This document shows positions 1-8,125 of a stretch of DNA of 64,000 nt, piece by piece; the first letter of the stretch is position 1, and each line of letters begins with the position of its first letter. Below the pieces are notes generated by a model, which was given only the letters and a program-made list of their open reading frames with translations, was not told the origin of the DNA and searched no databases. The translations under genes were made by a program, and so were the position numbers. The stretch comes from Hungatella sp. UBA3048 (GTDB taxonomy: Bacteria; Bacillota; Clostridia; Lachnospirales; Lachnospiraceae). The DNA lies in NCBI GenBank assembly GCA_002367105.1, contig DFCS01000044.1:158829-222828 (forward strand), in the 5' to 3' direction.

Positions 1-786
1 TCACCATTAATTGTCAATTCAAATTTGCATGTAATTCGAGAAGTAAAGAGAATATTTAAAAAAAATGATGGAATATTTTATTATGGATGTATTCATGAAG
101 AACCTAGAAAAAATATAGAAAAATCAGGTGCAGATTTAATTCACTTATTCTTGGATAATGTTGCCCTTGAGCATGATGGATATAAAAGGGAAATTGTAAA
201 ATTAAAAGATAAGGCAAATAGAAATACAGATTTATTGAAAAAAATGATTTGTGTTGAACCCCAAAATCCAAGATGGAAATATTTTTTATGCAGGGATGGA
301 AGAAATAGTATCAATGAAATGGAATACGAATATCTATTAAATGAAGTAATCCAATTGTCAAGTCAGGAACCGATATTTTTGCGATACCGAATAAGAGCCA
401 CAAGTGATTTGATAAGCTATTTTATTGATTCTGATAGATTAAATGAAGCTGATATTCTCTTAAATAAATTAGAAAAGTTGGATAATGATTTAAGTGATAT
501 CGTTTATTTTAGGCACTTTATAAAATATGTAAAATGTAAAAAAGAAATTATGCAAATATTTCAATCACTTGTTGAATGCAAAAAAAAATATACAGACATA
601 GAATACGGGGGGATTCATTCAAGCTATTTTCATATAGATTATTTAATGGGGTTACTATTATTTGATTTAGGCGAGTACCAATATGCATTTCAGATTTATA
701 ATCATTTAGAAGCCAATGAATATATAGATCTGAAAGAAATGTTCAAAAATTTATATAATCAAATGACGAATTTTCTTAATGAATAA
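1..786 (+). CDS. C-terminal part of a TPR-containing family 2 glycosyltransferase (partial)
   Basis: The frame is open to base 1, so the N-terminal catalytic domain lies outside the window; a TTG at 25 is the first start-like codon but is probably internal. Visible motifs are an HEEPR segment (bases 94-108), HDGY (172-183) and a KDKANRN segment (205-225) followed by a run of amphipathic helices. This order matches the end of the GT-A fold and the start of the TPR-like tail in SunS-like glycosyltransferases, which glycosylate peptides or envelope components. Codon use is very AT-rich compared with genes after 3458. It could be an acceptor-specific peptide or polysaccharide glycosyltransferase; the acceptor cannot be told from here. 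Family assignment is by motif memory only. Confidence 0.62.
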   Translation, partial: SPLIVNSNLHVIREVKRIFKKNDGIFYYGCIHEEPRKNIEKSGADLIHLFLDNVALEHDGYKREIVKLKDKANRNTDLLKKMICVEPQNPRWKYFLCRDGRNSINEMEYEYLLNEVIQLSSQEPIFLRYRIRATSDLISYFIDSDRLNEADILLNKLEKLDNDLSDIVYFRHFIKYVKCKKEIMQIFQSLVECKKKYTDIEYGGIHSSYFHIDYLMGLLLFDLGEYQYAFQIYNHLEANEYIDLKEMFKNLYNQMTNFLNE

Positions 787-926
787 ATTGTAGGTGGCTG
801 TCACACGAAGTATTTTAAAGCAGTAGAAATCGAAAAATATAACTATTAATTCTGCTTAGAAGATAATCAGAGATGAATATTATTATCATGCCTATGGCTT
901 GATAATATGAAGAGACGGGGAGGCGG

Positions 927-1040
927 ACAAAAAGTTGGACTCAAAAATGGCTTGATGTTGGCTCTTATGGCTACAAACGATCGATCTTTCCAGAGGAAAT
1001 TGCTGGTCCATTAGGGCAATCAGTTGGTCCAACTTTTTGT
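927..1040. repeat. 114-bp element bounded by 14-bp perfect inverted repeats
   Basis: Bases 927-940 (ACAAAAAGTTGGAC) and 1027-1040 (GTCCAACTTTTTGT) are perfect reverse complements separated by 86 bp. GGGG-containing sequence lies just outside both arms, so the similarity extends imperfectly outward. AAAAAGTTGGAC-type ends are reminiscent of IS3-family (IS150-like) termini, so this may be a MITE or an IS remnant. No transposase is encoded inside. The rest of the gene-free gap 787-1078 shows nothing else convincing. Confidence 0.5.
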
Positions 1041-1078
1041 TTGCACCCCTTATAGAGGCTGAATTAACCTCTTTTTCC

Positions 1079-2389
1079 TTATGAATACAAAATAATCCTC
1101 AACTTAAATAAATTCTTTTCACACTCTGTTGCTACATATCCATGATACTTTTCAGCTGCTTTTCGGATTGATTCCATTCCTATTCCATGGTTATCTATAT
1201 CCTCTTTCATTGATAATAACTTCCCCTGTTTACTTTTTTTTACATCTCCGTTAAAAGTATTCTCTACTAATATGATTAAATTCTTGTCCTCCATTCTCAT
1301 TAAAAGTTTAATGTAATGTTTATTTTTCCATCGGAATCTAATATTAGCTTCTACAGCATTATCTAAAGCATTCCCAAGTATAACACATATATCAGAACTG
1401 GCAAATGGTAAGACAGTTGGTACATCTAATTTTGCATAAAATTCTATCCCATGACTTTTAGCCCATGAGTATTTGTAATTTACAAGAGCATCTATGACAG
1501 AATTATCTGTATTTACTATGAGTAAATTGTTGAATGGCTCTTCTGCAATAAGCTTTACCAAACATTCGTATAATTCATTATACTTTCCTTCTTTCAATAA
1601 TTCTTTTAAATAAATCAATTGGTTTTTTAAGTCGTGTCTAATTCTTCTAAATTCTTTTGCACTGTTTTCCTTTTCTTTTATGTGGATATCATATAAATCA
1701 ATAGCCTGTTCAAACACAAGATTATTTCTTTTTAACTCAAGATTTTCTGACAAATGTAAGTACAACTTGAAAATCAAAAAGTTAATAATAAGCATAACAA
1801 ATAACGTCATAAATGAGCTAAAAATATTTATATCGCCCCCAGAATGACATCTCATCATAAAAGAATCATAAACTACATACATGCTTCCATTCAATATCAG
1901 TATGAACACTATACTATATCTTTGGGGCAATCCATGAACACTATCCTGCTCGAAAAAGACTTGTAATCCTTTTACAAGTATTAATAATAGAACTTTTGAT
2001 ACCAAAGAACCTAACAAATCTATTGAGTGATTAAAGATACCAAAGGTTATAAATATATAACCTGTTAAAAATTCCATCATCATCCATGTTGAATTATATA
2101 AAATAATAAAAGTGATTTTTCTTAATATACTGCCTTCATTTATTGTACTAATGCAAAAAATCAAAATTATGTTTACTAAAATCCTCATGTAAACTGGCCA
2201 ATTAACTAATTGTTGAATCGTACATATCTGCCAAACAAAATAAATACCCCAGAAAGGATAAAAATTCTTTTTCCCTTCTTTTTTTTTAAAGAATGTTTGA
2301 AAATATTCCTTTAAAATCCATAATGATAGTGTAGCCATTAACGCTGCCATTATGGAACTGCCAATCAAGCTTAGAATACACTTACTCAA
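1079..2389 (-). CDS. Agr-type sensor histidine kinase (GHKL ATPase)
   Basis: The 436-residue product has about seven hydrophobic segments in residues 1-214, a helical dimerisation region, and a GHKL kinase core. H252 in RIRHDLKNQ is the likely phosphoacceptor, the N box is N340-ALDN-AVEA, and the G box is HGIGMESI near 401. This is the AgrC/NatK layout of peptide-pheromone receptors (HPK10). The start is TTG at 2389 with GGGGAG just upstream, overlapping the end of the regulator gene by 8 bp, so the two are translationally coupled. No AgrB processing protease or AgrD-like pheromone gene is visible nearby, so the signal is unknown. Strongly AT-rich, like its neighbours. Confidence 0.85.
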   Translation of the reverse strand: MSKCILSLIGSSIMAALMATLSLWILKEYFQTFFKKKEGKKNFYPFWGIYFVWQICTIQQLVNWPVYMRILVNIILIFCISTINEGSILRKITFIILYNSTWMMMEFLTGYIFITFGIFNHSIDLLGSLVSKVLLLILVKGLQVFFEQDSVHGLPQRYSIVFILILNGSMYVVYDSFMMRCHSGGDINIFSSFMTLFVMLIINFLIFKLYLHLSENLELKRNNLVFEQAIDLYDIHIKEKENSAKEFRRIRHDLKNQLIYLKELLKEGKYNELYECLVKLIAEEPFNNLLIVNTDNSVIDALVNYKYSWAKSHGIEFYAKLDVPTVLPFASSDICVILGNALDNAVEANIRFRWKNKHYIKLLMRMEDKNLIILVENTFNGDVKKSKQGKLLSMKEDIDNHGIGMESIRKAAEKYHGYVATECEKNLFKLRIILYS

Positions 2390-3113
2390 TTATATCTCCC
2401 CTTACCTTTTTCCAGTAAAGTTCAGCAATTTCCTTTTTTCTATCCTCACTGAAAAACAGTACTTTTCCATCGAACAACTCAATTTGATCATAAGATATCC
2501 TTACAATATACCTTGCATTTACCAGATAAGATTGATGGATCCGCCAAAAATCTATTTTTGAAGTTTTTAATCTTGCTTCGACTTCACTGAGTTTTTCATA
2601 ATATTTAAGTATACTTCCATCCGTTTTATATATAGAAATAATACGCCTATTACTCTGAAAATATAAAATATCTTTTATCAAAATCTGATAGGAATCTTTG
2701 CCAGATTTATACCAAAAAAAAATATCACCTGAAAGAATTTTTTTACACGCTTTAATAAAATATCTACGTAAAACTTCTTTATCTACCGGTTTTACTAAAA
2801 ATTGAAAGGGCTGTACATCATATGCTGCTATAGCATATGATGTATAACTGGTAATATAAATAATCAAAACTATTTCATCTATTTCGCGAATTTTTCTAGC
2901 TGCCGTAATACCATCTATGTTCTTCATTTCGATGTCCAAAAAGATAAGATCATACTCACCTTTCTTTTCATATACATTTCTAGTCAAATCGTTACCATCA
3001 AAAAACACATCGATATCTATTAAGATATTACATTCCTTAGACATTCCCCAAATAATGTCTTCAAATTTTCCTGTAAAATTAACATCATCATCACAGATGG
3101 CAACTTTTATCAT
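2382..3113 (-). CDS. LytTR-family response regulator (AgrA-like)
   Basis: A receiver domain (residues 1-120; acidic pocket D8-D10, phosphoacceptor D60 in LIFLDIEM, conserved Lys in FLVKP) is followed by a LytTR DNA-binding domain (about 135-240; FWRIHQSYLVN motif). The pair with the downstream kinase is the AgrA/AgrC arrangement. A longer frame starts at 3152, but the ATG at 3113 begins exactly at MIKVAICDDD and has GGAGG 9-10 bases upstream, so it is preferred (243 aa). LytTR regulators usually bind paired 9-bp direct repeats before bacteriocin, virulence or competence genes; its targets here are unknown, perhaps the neighbouring glycosyltransferase island. Confidence 0.85.
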   Translation of the reverse strand: MIKVAICDDDVNFTGKFEDIIWGMSKECNILIDIDVFFDGNDLTRNVYEKKGEYDLIFLDIEMKNIDGITAARKIREIDEIVLIIYITSYTSYAIAAYDVQPFQFLVKPVDKEVLRRYFIKACKKILSGDIFFWYKSGKDSYQILIKDILYFQSNRRIISIYKTDGSILKYYEKLSEVEARLKTSKIDFWRIHQSYLVNARYIVRISYDQIELFDGKVLFFSEDRKKEIAELYWKKVRGDIIE

Positions 3114-3457
3114 ATGCTTTATCCTCCATTCATGAAAATTTCTAATTCGCAATAATATTGCAAAAATAAGCGATTTATCCTTCTCTTTCGATCAACTATT
3201 ACAGAATATCATTATTATGCCATAAATATCCAGTAATGTCACTTCCTTATATGAATTAATTATTTCCGCAACGCTGTACTAGAACCCTCATGAGACATCT
3301 TTATTATGAATTACAATTGGTAAGTCATATACCTTAGTGAGGCATGTGAGAGTAGCAAGGAAACAGGTCTGAATAGATTTGAAAAATTCCAAACCTTCGG
3401 GGTCCCAAACAGGCCATGAATGAATATATTAAAATAAAAAGGTAAGTTTGCCAGGAT
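3114..3457. other. Gene-free stretch between the Agr-like regulator and the YtaF-like gene
   Basis: The 344 bp are AT-rich on the left and become more balanced after about 3330, marking the join between the AT-rich island and the core chromosome. The part 3330-3412 contains short potential stems (for example ACC-TTCG-GG around 3392-3402) that could belong to a leader of the downstream membrane protein gene, but I cannot fold it into a known class. No tRNA or ORF was recognised. Confidence 0.3.
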
Positions 3458-4078
3458 ATGCGTGATATATTAATTCTTGTGCTGGCGCTTTGCACCGACA
3501 CCTTTGTTGCCAGCATTGCCTACGGGGCTAACCGTCTGAAGATTTCCTGCGGAAAGGTGATTGCAGTAAATTTGATTTGCAGTGGCTGTCTGGGTGCTGC
3601 TCTTATATTTGGAAGCGTGATCAGCGGTTTGGTACCGGAAAATCTTGCAAAAGGGGCTGCATTTTCCTGCCTGTTTCTTCTGGGCGTAATAAAGCTTCTG
3701 GATTATACCATTAAAAAATATATTAACAACCATGTAAATGTTCAAAAGAATCTTACATTCTCTATCTCCGGCCTGAGCATCATCATAAATATATACGGGA
3801 ATCCTTTGGCAGCAGACTGGGATCACTCGAAGTCTCTGTCCTGGAAGGAAACCATCATGTTCTCCCTGGCCATGTCCCTGGACAGTCTGGTGGCTGGGGC
3901 TTTATCCGGATTTCTGATGATTCCACCGGGGCTTACGGCCCTATGTGCCATGATTGTGGGTACTGCCGTCATGTATATCGGCCTTTTTCTGGGACATAAG
4001 ATTGCAGCATTAAAAGGCTGGGATTTAACCTGGGTCAGCGGCATACTGTTTTTGTTCCTGGCATTTGGGAAATTATAA
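3458..4078 (+). CDS. YtaF-like sporulation membrane protein (MntP-related)
   Basis: The 206-residue polytopic protein has about six transmembrane helices in two repeated halves. Each half starts with the LALCTDTFVASIAYG (6-20) or LAMSLDSLVAGALSG (137-151) type of helix with an acidic residue in the membrane. The central NPLAADWDHS-S-SWKE loop (115-131) is the hallmark of the YtaF family, related to the manganese exporter MntP. YtaF is linked to sporulation in Bacillus; its substrate is not established, though a divalent cation is a reasonable inference. The ATG at 3458 has only a weak AAGG upstream. A strong hairpin terminator follows. Confidence 0.75.
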   Translation: MRDILILVLALCTDTFVASIAYGANRLKISCGKVIAVNLICSGCLGAALIFGSVISGLVPENLAKGAAFSCLFLLGVIKLLDYTIKKYINNHVNVQKNLTFSISGLSIIINIYGNPLAADWDHSKSLSWKETIMFSLAMSLDSLVAGALSGFLMIPPGLTALCAMIVGTAVMYIGLFLGHKIAALKGWDLTWVSGILFLFLAFGKL

Positions 4079-4088
4079 TAATTAAATT

Positions 4089-4135
4089 AAAAATGGGGTT
4101 CCGCTCATTTAAATGGGTTGCACCCCATTTTTATT
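4089..4135 (+). terminator. Rho-independent terminator after the YtaF-like gene
   Basis: AAAAATGGGG (4089-4098) pairs perfectly with CCCCATTTTT (4123-4132), ending in a T run. It overlaps the in-frame ATG at 4118, which is one reason to place the next gene's start at 4175. Confidence 0.8.
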
Positions 4136-4174
4136 TGCGGTATAATCGTTATCAAAAAACAGGAGCAATCATTT

Positions 4175-5335
4175 ATGCAGTTTACAATCCCTCATTATTA
4201 TAATAAATTCCGCTGTGTGGCCGGAGAGTGCCCGGATACCTGCTGTGCCGGCTGGGCCATCATGATCGATGATCTTACAAAGAAACGATACCAAATGCGA
4301 AAGGATGCTTTTGGCAGAAGGCTTAATCAGTGGATTGACTGGAAGAATGGCTCCTTTAAGCAGTGTAACGGCCGGTGCGCGTTTCTGAATAAGGATAATC
4401 TATGCGATATCTATAAAGAAGCCGGTCCGGGAATGCTATGCAAAACCTGCCGGGATTATCCAAGGCATATAGAAGAATACGAAGGAGTCAGGGAAATTTC
4501 TCTGTCCTTATCCTGTGAGGAAGCTGCTGGTCTGATTCTTGGCTGTGAAGAACCTGTCCGTTTTCTTACAAAAGAGGACGAAAGGGAGGAGTCTTATCCT
4601 GATTTTGATTTTTTATTGTTTACCAAGCTTATGGATGCAAGGGATCTGATTTTATCCTTCCTGCAAAACCGTGACATGGATTGCCGATTGCGCACTGCCA
4701 TGGCACTGGGGTTTTCTCATGATATGCAGCGGAGAATCAATGACGAAAAGTTATATGAGTTGGATGAATTGATGAAACGGTATCAAGGGACGGCCGGAAC
4801 TGAGATCGTGGAAAAGAAAATGGCTGTCCGCAGGATAGAAGACAGGATCCGTTATAAAAAGATGAAGAAGTGGTTTTCTCTGTTTGGAAAGCTTGAAGTG
4901 CTTAATGAGAGCTGGCCCCAATATTTGGGAACTCTTAAAAGCATATTGTTTGATGCCGGTGCAGAAAGCTATGAGGAAAACAGGAATGCCTTTCACCGGT
5001 ATTTGTTGGAGGATGAAGGCCGTAAGCGTCAATGGGAGCAGTGGAGCGAACAGCTTATGGTTTACTTTATCTTCACCTATTTCTGCGGAGCTGTTTATGA
5101 CGAACATCCCTATGCTAAAGTAAAGCTTGCCGCAGTGAGCACAATACTTATTCAGGAAATGGGCCAGGCGGTTTTTAAAAGAAATAACGGCAGCCTGGAT
5201 TTTAAGGAATTTGTTCATCTGTCCCACCGGTTTTCCCGTGAGATAGAGCATTCGGATGTGAACCTTAATGAAATGGAACGAATATTCCGGACGGATAAAA
5301 GCTTTGGTCTGGAGGAGATTCTTCCTATGCTTTAG
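4175..5335 (+). CDS. fliB: FliB-family flagellin lysine-N-methylase
   Basis: The 386-residue product begins MQFTIPHYYNKFRCVAGECP and carries the family's cysteine pattern: C14, C19, C23-C24 (CCAGW), then QCNGRCAFLN, DNLCDIY, MLCKTCRDYPR and SLSCEE. FliB proteins methylate lysines on flagellin, probably using a metal or Fe-S cluster held by these cysteines. The ATG at 4175 has AGGAG upstream; an in-frame ATG at 4118 lies in the previous gene's terminator and is unlikely. No flagellin or flagellar gene occurs in this window, so the protein acts at a distance or on another substrate. Confidence 0.78.
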   Translation: MQFTIPHYYNKFRCVAGECPDTCCAGWAIMIDDLTKKRYQMRKDAFGRRLNQWIDWKNGSFKQCNGRCAFLNKDNLCDIYKEAGPGMLCKTCRDYPRHIEEYEGVREISLSLSCEEAAGLILGCEEPVRFLTKEDEREESYPDFDFLLFTKLMDARDLILSFLQNRDMDCRLRTAMALGFSHDMQRRINDEKLYELDELMKRYQGTAGTEIVEKKMAVRRIEDRIRYKKMKKWFSLFGKLEVLNESWPQYLGTLKSILFDAGAESYEENRNAFHRYLLEDEGRKRQWEQWSEQLMVYFIFTYFCGAVYDEHPYAKVKLAAVSTILIQEMGQAVFKRNNGSLDFKEFVHLSHRFSREIEHSDVNLNEMERIFRTDKSFGLEEILPML

Positions 5336-5380
5336 TGTTAATCATATTTAAACAAAGATAGAATTAATAGAACAATTAAC

Positions 5381-5434
5381 AGGAGGTTTGAAAAGCATAA
5401 CTTATGAAATTATGCTTTTCAAACCTCCTGCTAT
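5381..5434. terminator. Bidirectional terminator between fliB and lrgB
   Basis: A perfect 20-bp inverted repeat, arms 5381-5400 and 5410-5429 around a 9-base loop, lies between convergent genes. The plus strand continues into a T-rich tract (CTATTTTTGC). The stem is long and includes AGGAGG, which here is not a ribosome site because no start follows. Confidence 0.8.
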
Positions 5435-5502
5435 TTTTGCAAGCCAATCCCTTCGCATATCAATCCCTTCCCAAGCGGAACTCTTTGGAATAGTAGAGAA
5501 TA

Positions 5503-6195
5503 TTACAGGAAGTTGGAGAATACAGAAGCAAATATAACGGTACAAAGTCCGGAGGTCGCTATGGCAAGGCTGCTCATAGCCCCTTCGATTTCCCCCATTT
5601 CCAAGGCTTTTGTTGTCCCCACGGCATGGGAAGCAGAACCAATGGCAATGCCCTTGGCAATAGGGTCCGTTATTTTAAATACCTTGCATACGGCTTCCGC
5701 AATGATGCTTCCCTGGATGCCGGTGATGATGATACTGGCTACTGTTATGGTCACATATCCCTTCATTTCCTCTGAGATTCCCATTGCAATGGCTGTTGTA
5801 ATGGACTTTGGCAGAAACGTAACATACTCCTGGTGATTTAAACCAAAGACCAAAGCCAAAAGGAGTACGGTGGTCATTGTGGTAAAAACCCCGGTCAGGG
5901 TTCCGGCTATAATGGCTTTGGAATGCTTCTTAAGCAGTTCCATTTGGCGGTATAGGGGGATTGCCAGGCAAATGGTGGCTGGCGTCAGAAGATAGCTGAT
6001 ATATTTGGCGCTTTTATCGTACACCTCATAATCAATATGAAACACAGACAGAAATACCATGACAAAACAGATGGATATTAAAAGAGGGTTGAAGATAGCC
6101 CATTTGAATTTTTTCTTTAAACGGAGTCCCAGCTCATAACTTAATAGACTGAGCACCGCACCAAAAAATAAAAAATCACTTACTGTATTACTCAT
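5503..6195 (-). CDS. lrgB: LrgB-family antiholin-like / murein hydrolase export membrane protein
   Basis: The 230-residue protein has multiple transmembrane helices and the LrgB/YohK signature region LPKSITTAIAMGISEEMKG, then IAIGSASHAVGTTKALEMG near the end. With LrgA it modulates murein hydrolase activity or exports small overflow metabolites such as pyruvate in other Firmicutes. The ATG at 6195 has AAAGG about 11 bases upstream and overlaps the lrgA stop by 8 bp; an alternative ATG at 6213 would add six residues but has no good ribosome site. Cotranscribed with lrgA. Confidence 0.85.
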   Translation of the reverse strand: MSNTVSDFLFFGAVLSLLSYELGLRLKKKFKWAIFNPLLISICFVMVFLSVFHIDYEVYDKSAKYISYLLTPATICLAIPLYRQMELLKKHSKAIIAGTLTGVFTTMTTVLLLALVFGLNHQEYVTFLPKSITTAIAMGISEEMKGYVTITVASIIITGIQGSIIAEAVCKVFKITDPIAKGIAIGSASHAVGTTKALEMGEIEGAMSSLAIATSGLCTVIFASVFSNFL

Positions 6196-6559
6196 TTTTT
6201 TCTGCCTTTCCATTTCTGTCGTTTTTAATAAATAATTGAGTCACTTTTCCGGTTATTACCATCACGATGATTGTGGAAAGCAGGGTGATGACCAGAAAAG
6301 GAACTAAAATGGGCCGAAGTACGCCCCAGGAATCCAGAAGTCCGACGGCTGCCGGAATAAACATCAATGGCATGATGTCTATGAGAAATATGCTGACGTC
6401 CTCGACAGCCTCCAATGGAATCCATTTCTTCTTTAATCCGATCAGCATAATCAACAGACCATAAATGCTTGCGGGGACCGGAAGGGGGACAAGCAGATGT
6501 ATGATTTCTCCTGCCAGAGATATAAATAGAATAATAGTGAATTGTCTGATGTATTTCAT
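6188..6559 (-). CDS. lrgA: LrgA/CidA-family holin-like protein
   Basis: The 123-residue protein has four hydrophobic helices and the LVPLPVPASIYGLLIMLIGL motif (about 23-42) typical of LrgA/CidA. These small membrane proteins resemble holins and work with the adjacent LrgB. The ATG is preceded by a near-perfect AAGGAGG. A good promoter lies 45 bases upstream. No LytS/LytR regulator is adjacent; the LytTR regulator at 2382 belongs to the Agr subgroup and control by it would be speculation. Confidence 0.85.
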   Translation of the reverse strand: MKYIRQFTIILFISLAGEIIHLLVPLPVPASIYGLLIMLIGLKKKWIPLEAVEDVSIFLIDIMPLMFIPAAVGLLDSWGVLRPILVPFLVITLLSTIIVMVITGKVTQLFIKNDRNGKAEKNE

Positions 6560-6604
6560 TACAAAGCCTCCTTAGTTTCCTTCCTGACTTTTCAACTATG
6601 GTTT

Positions 6605-6633
6605 ATCCTAAACTTAAATTTAAGGCTTGTCAA
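6605..6633 (-). promoter_or_regulatory. Sigma-A-type promoter for lrgAB
   Basis: On the minus strand TTGACA (6628-6633) is followed after exactly 17 bp by TAGGAT (6605-6610), then the leader and the AAGGAGG of lrgA. Confidence 0.6.
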
Positions 6634-6663
6634 ATGGTTTTATATTCATTAATAGTTTTTTTG

Positions 6664-6741
6664 TTGGTAAATTTAAGGGAAGCAAGGTATAATAGAGCAA
6701 GTGCCTGTTATGGTGCTGCATTTGCCAAATGCCGCAAATGC
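6664..6741 (+). promoter_or_regulatory. Promoter and small palindrome upstream of the PAP2 phosphatase gene
   Basis: TTGGTA (6664-6669), an 18-bp spacer and TATAAT (6688-6693) form a plausible promoter. Downstream, GCATTTGC (6718-6725) and GCAAATGC (6734-6741) make a perfect 8-bp inverted repeat with an 8-base loop inside the leader, which could be an operator or mRNA hairpin. Confidence 0.5.
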
Positions 6742-6802
6742 GGTGCTTGGCTCATTGTTTTCATGGAATAATAGGAGAAGTATGATAAAGGAGTAAAGAA
6801 TC

Positions 6803-7354
6803 ATGATGACTGGTACGGAATTTAGTATTTTGTATTTTTTACAATCGTTACATACTCCCTGGCTGGATGTGCTTATGAAGGAGATCACCAGTCTGGGAGA
6901 TCACGGGATTTTCTGGATCCTCACCGGAGTTATTTTACTGTGTTTTAAAAATACGAGAATCATAGGCCTTTGTGTCATTTTATCCCTGGCAGTCGGATTT
7001 TTGGTTGGAAATACGTTCCTTAAGAACGTGATTGCCAGAGAAAGGCCTTGTTGGATCGACAGCAGTGTACCCCTTTTAATTCATAATCCCAGAGACTATT
7101 CCTTCCCATCCGGGCATACCCTGGCTTCCTTTGAAGGAGCTGTGAGCATCTGGCTTTACAACCGGAAATGGGGAACGGCGGCCCTGATACTGGCAGCGCT
7201 TATCGGTTTTTCCAGAATGTATCTGTTTGTTCATTTTCCCACCGATGTACTGGGAGGGCTGATTCTTGGCGTTTTGATCGCTTTTTTGGTTCATTCCATC
7301 GTGGAGAAAGGAAGAAATTCTAAAAAAAATATTTGCTTTCCAGGAAATCTATGA
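6803..7354 (+). CDS. PAP2-family membrane phosphatase
   Basis: The 183-residue integral membrane protein carries all three phosphatase motifs of the PAP2/acid phosphatase superfamily: K74-(X6)-R81-P82 in KNVIARERP, SFPSGH (100-105) with the catalytic His, and SRMYLFVHFPTD (137-148) with the second His and Asp. It probably dephosphorylates a lipid phosphate such as undecaprenyl pyrophosphate (BcrC-like recycling) or phosphatidate. AAGGAG precedes the ATG pair at 6803/6806. It is a single-gene unit before the folT riboswitch. Confidence 0.85.
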   Translation: MMTGTEFSILYFLQSLHTPWLDVLMKEITSLGDHGIFWILTGVILLCFKNTRIIGLCVILSLAVGFLVGNTFLKNVIARERPCWIDSSVPLLIHNPRDYSFPSGHTLASFEGAVSIWLYNRKWGTAALILAALIGFSRMYLFVHFPTDVLGGLILGVLIAFLVHSIVEKGRNSKKNICFPGNL

Positions 7355-7390
7355 TATACTGATGGCGTTACAAAATACAATATAATAATC

Positions 7391-7486
7391 GCAGAGTAGA
7401 CCCGTGTGCGTTAAGTGCCAGCTGAACAGGGAGTTGTCAGCCGGACGAAAAGATTTTCTTGCGGTACACCGGTCGCATCCCGCTGC
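7391..7486 (+). promoter_or_regulatory. Tetrahydrofolate (THF) riboswitch
   Basis: The segment has the conserved landmarks of the folT/THF-I riboswitch in order: closing stem GCAG (7391-7394) with CTGC (7483-7486), GAGTAGA (7394-7400), GCGTTAAGTG (7408-7417), a GGGAGTTGTC-type block, an ACGAAAAG loop, and GCATCCCGC near the 3' side. It ends about 60 bases before a folate ECF transporter gene, the usual partner. Ligand-bound RNA would be expected to lower FolT expression. Identification is by recalled consensus, but the match is extensive. Confidence 0.9.
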
Positions 7487-7547
7487 ATCAGAAGATAGGA
7501 ATATTATCTCCGGTTGTAGTTTGAGGTCTGCAAAGGAGGTATTTTTT

Positions 7548-8120
7548 ATGAAAAAATTCGTCACTTTGTTCACCGATTCTTACAGAGAGCTGAAGTCTGT
7601 AAGAACCATTACCACAGCCGCCATGTTTGGCGCAGTAGCAATTGTTTTAGGCATGTTTTCCATTAACATGGGAAATTACATCCGGATCAGTTTTGCCTCC
7701 ATTCCCAATGGAATGGTTTCATATCTGTTTGGTCCGGTAGTTGGAGGCCTTTTTTCCGGAAGTATGGATGTGCTTAAATACCTCTTAAAGCCTACGGGAG
7801 CATTTTTCCCGGGACTGACACTGGTAACTGTTCTGGCAGGTATCATGTATGGCTGCATGTATTACAGAAAGCCGATCACCTTAAGAAGGGTCCTGGTTTC
7901 CAAGCTTTTAGTCATGCTGGTATGTAATGTGATTCTTAATACCATGTGTCTTTCTATCCTGTACGGAAAGGGCTTTATGGTACTTTTACCGGCAAGAGCA
8001 CTTAAAAACCTGGTCATGTGGCCAATTGATTCCATGATTTTTTATTCCATGGCAAAAGCGCTGGATACCATGGGGGTTTTTAAAACAATCCGTAATGTCA
8101 GGACTGCGGGAACAAAATAA
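7548..8120 (+). CDS. folT: Folate-family ECF transporter S component
   Basis: The 190-residue membrane protein contains the ECF S-component core with ITTAAMFGAVAIVLGMFS, RISFASIPNGMVSYLFGP and GAFFPGLTLVTVLAGIMYG. It binds folate and works with a shared energising module (EcfA/A'/T) that is not in this window. A longer frame from 7404 runs through the riboswitch and is rejected; ATG 7548 has AAAGGAGG at good spacing. Position behind the THF riboswitch supports folate as substrate. A strong terminator follows. Confidence 0.9.
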   Translation: MKKFVTLFTDSYRELKSVRTITTAAMFGAVAIVLGMFSINMGNYIRISFASIPNGMVSYLFGPVVGGLFSGSMDVLKYLLKPTGAFFPGLTLVTVLAGIMYGCMYYRKPITLRRVLVSKLLVMLVCNVILNTMCLSILYGKGFMVLLPARALKNLVMWPIDSMIFYSMAKALDTMGVFKTIRNVRTAGTK

Positions 8121-8125
8121 AAAAC

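Noticed and set aside
907..1014. A 35-codon ORF inside the inverted-repeat element
   Set aside because: It spans one arm and most of the element interior, has no ribosome site and no recognisable features; it is probably chance.
3330..3412. A possible manganese (yybP-ykoY) riboswitch before the MntP-related gene
   Set aside because: GAGTAGC-like text is present, but I could not form the closing stem or find the second conserved loop; too weak to call.
4118..4174. Upstream in-frame ATG for fliB
   Set aside because: It lies within the stem-loop of the preceding terminator and lacks a ribosome site, whereas 4175 has AGGAG and matches the family N terminus.
7404..7547. N-terminal extension of the folT frame
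   Set aside because: The extension is read from the THF riboswitch sequence, and 7548 has a strong ribosome site.
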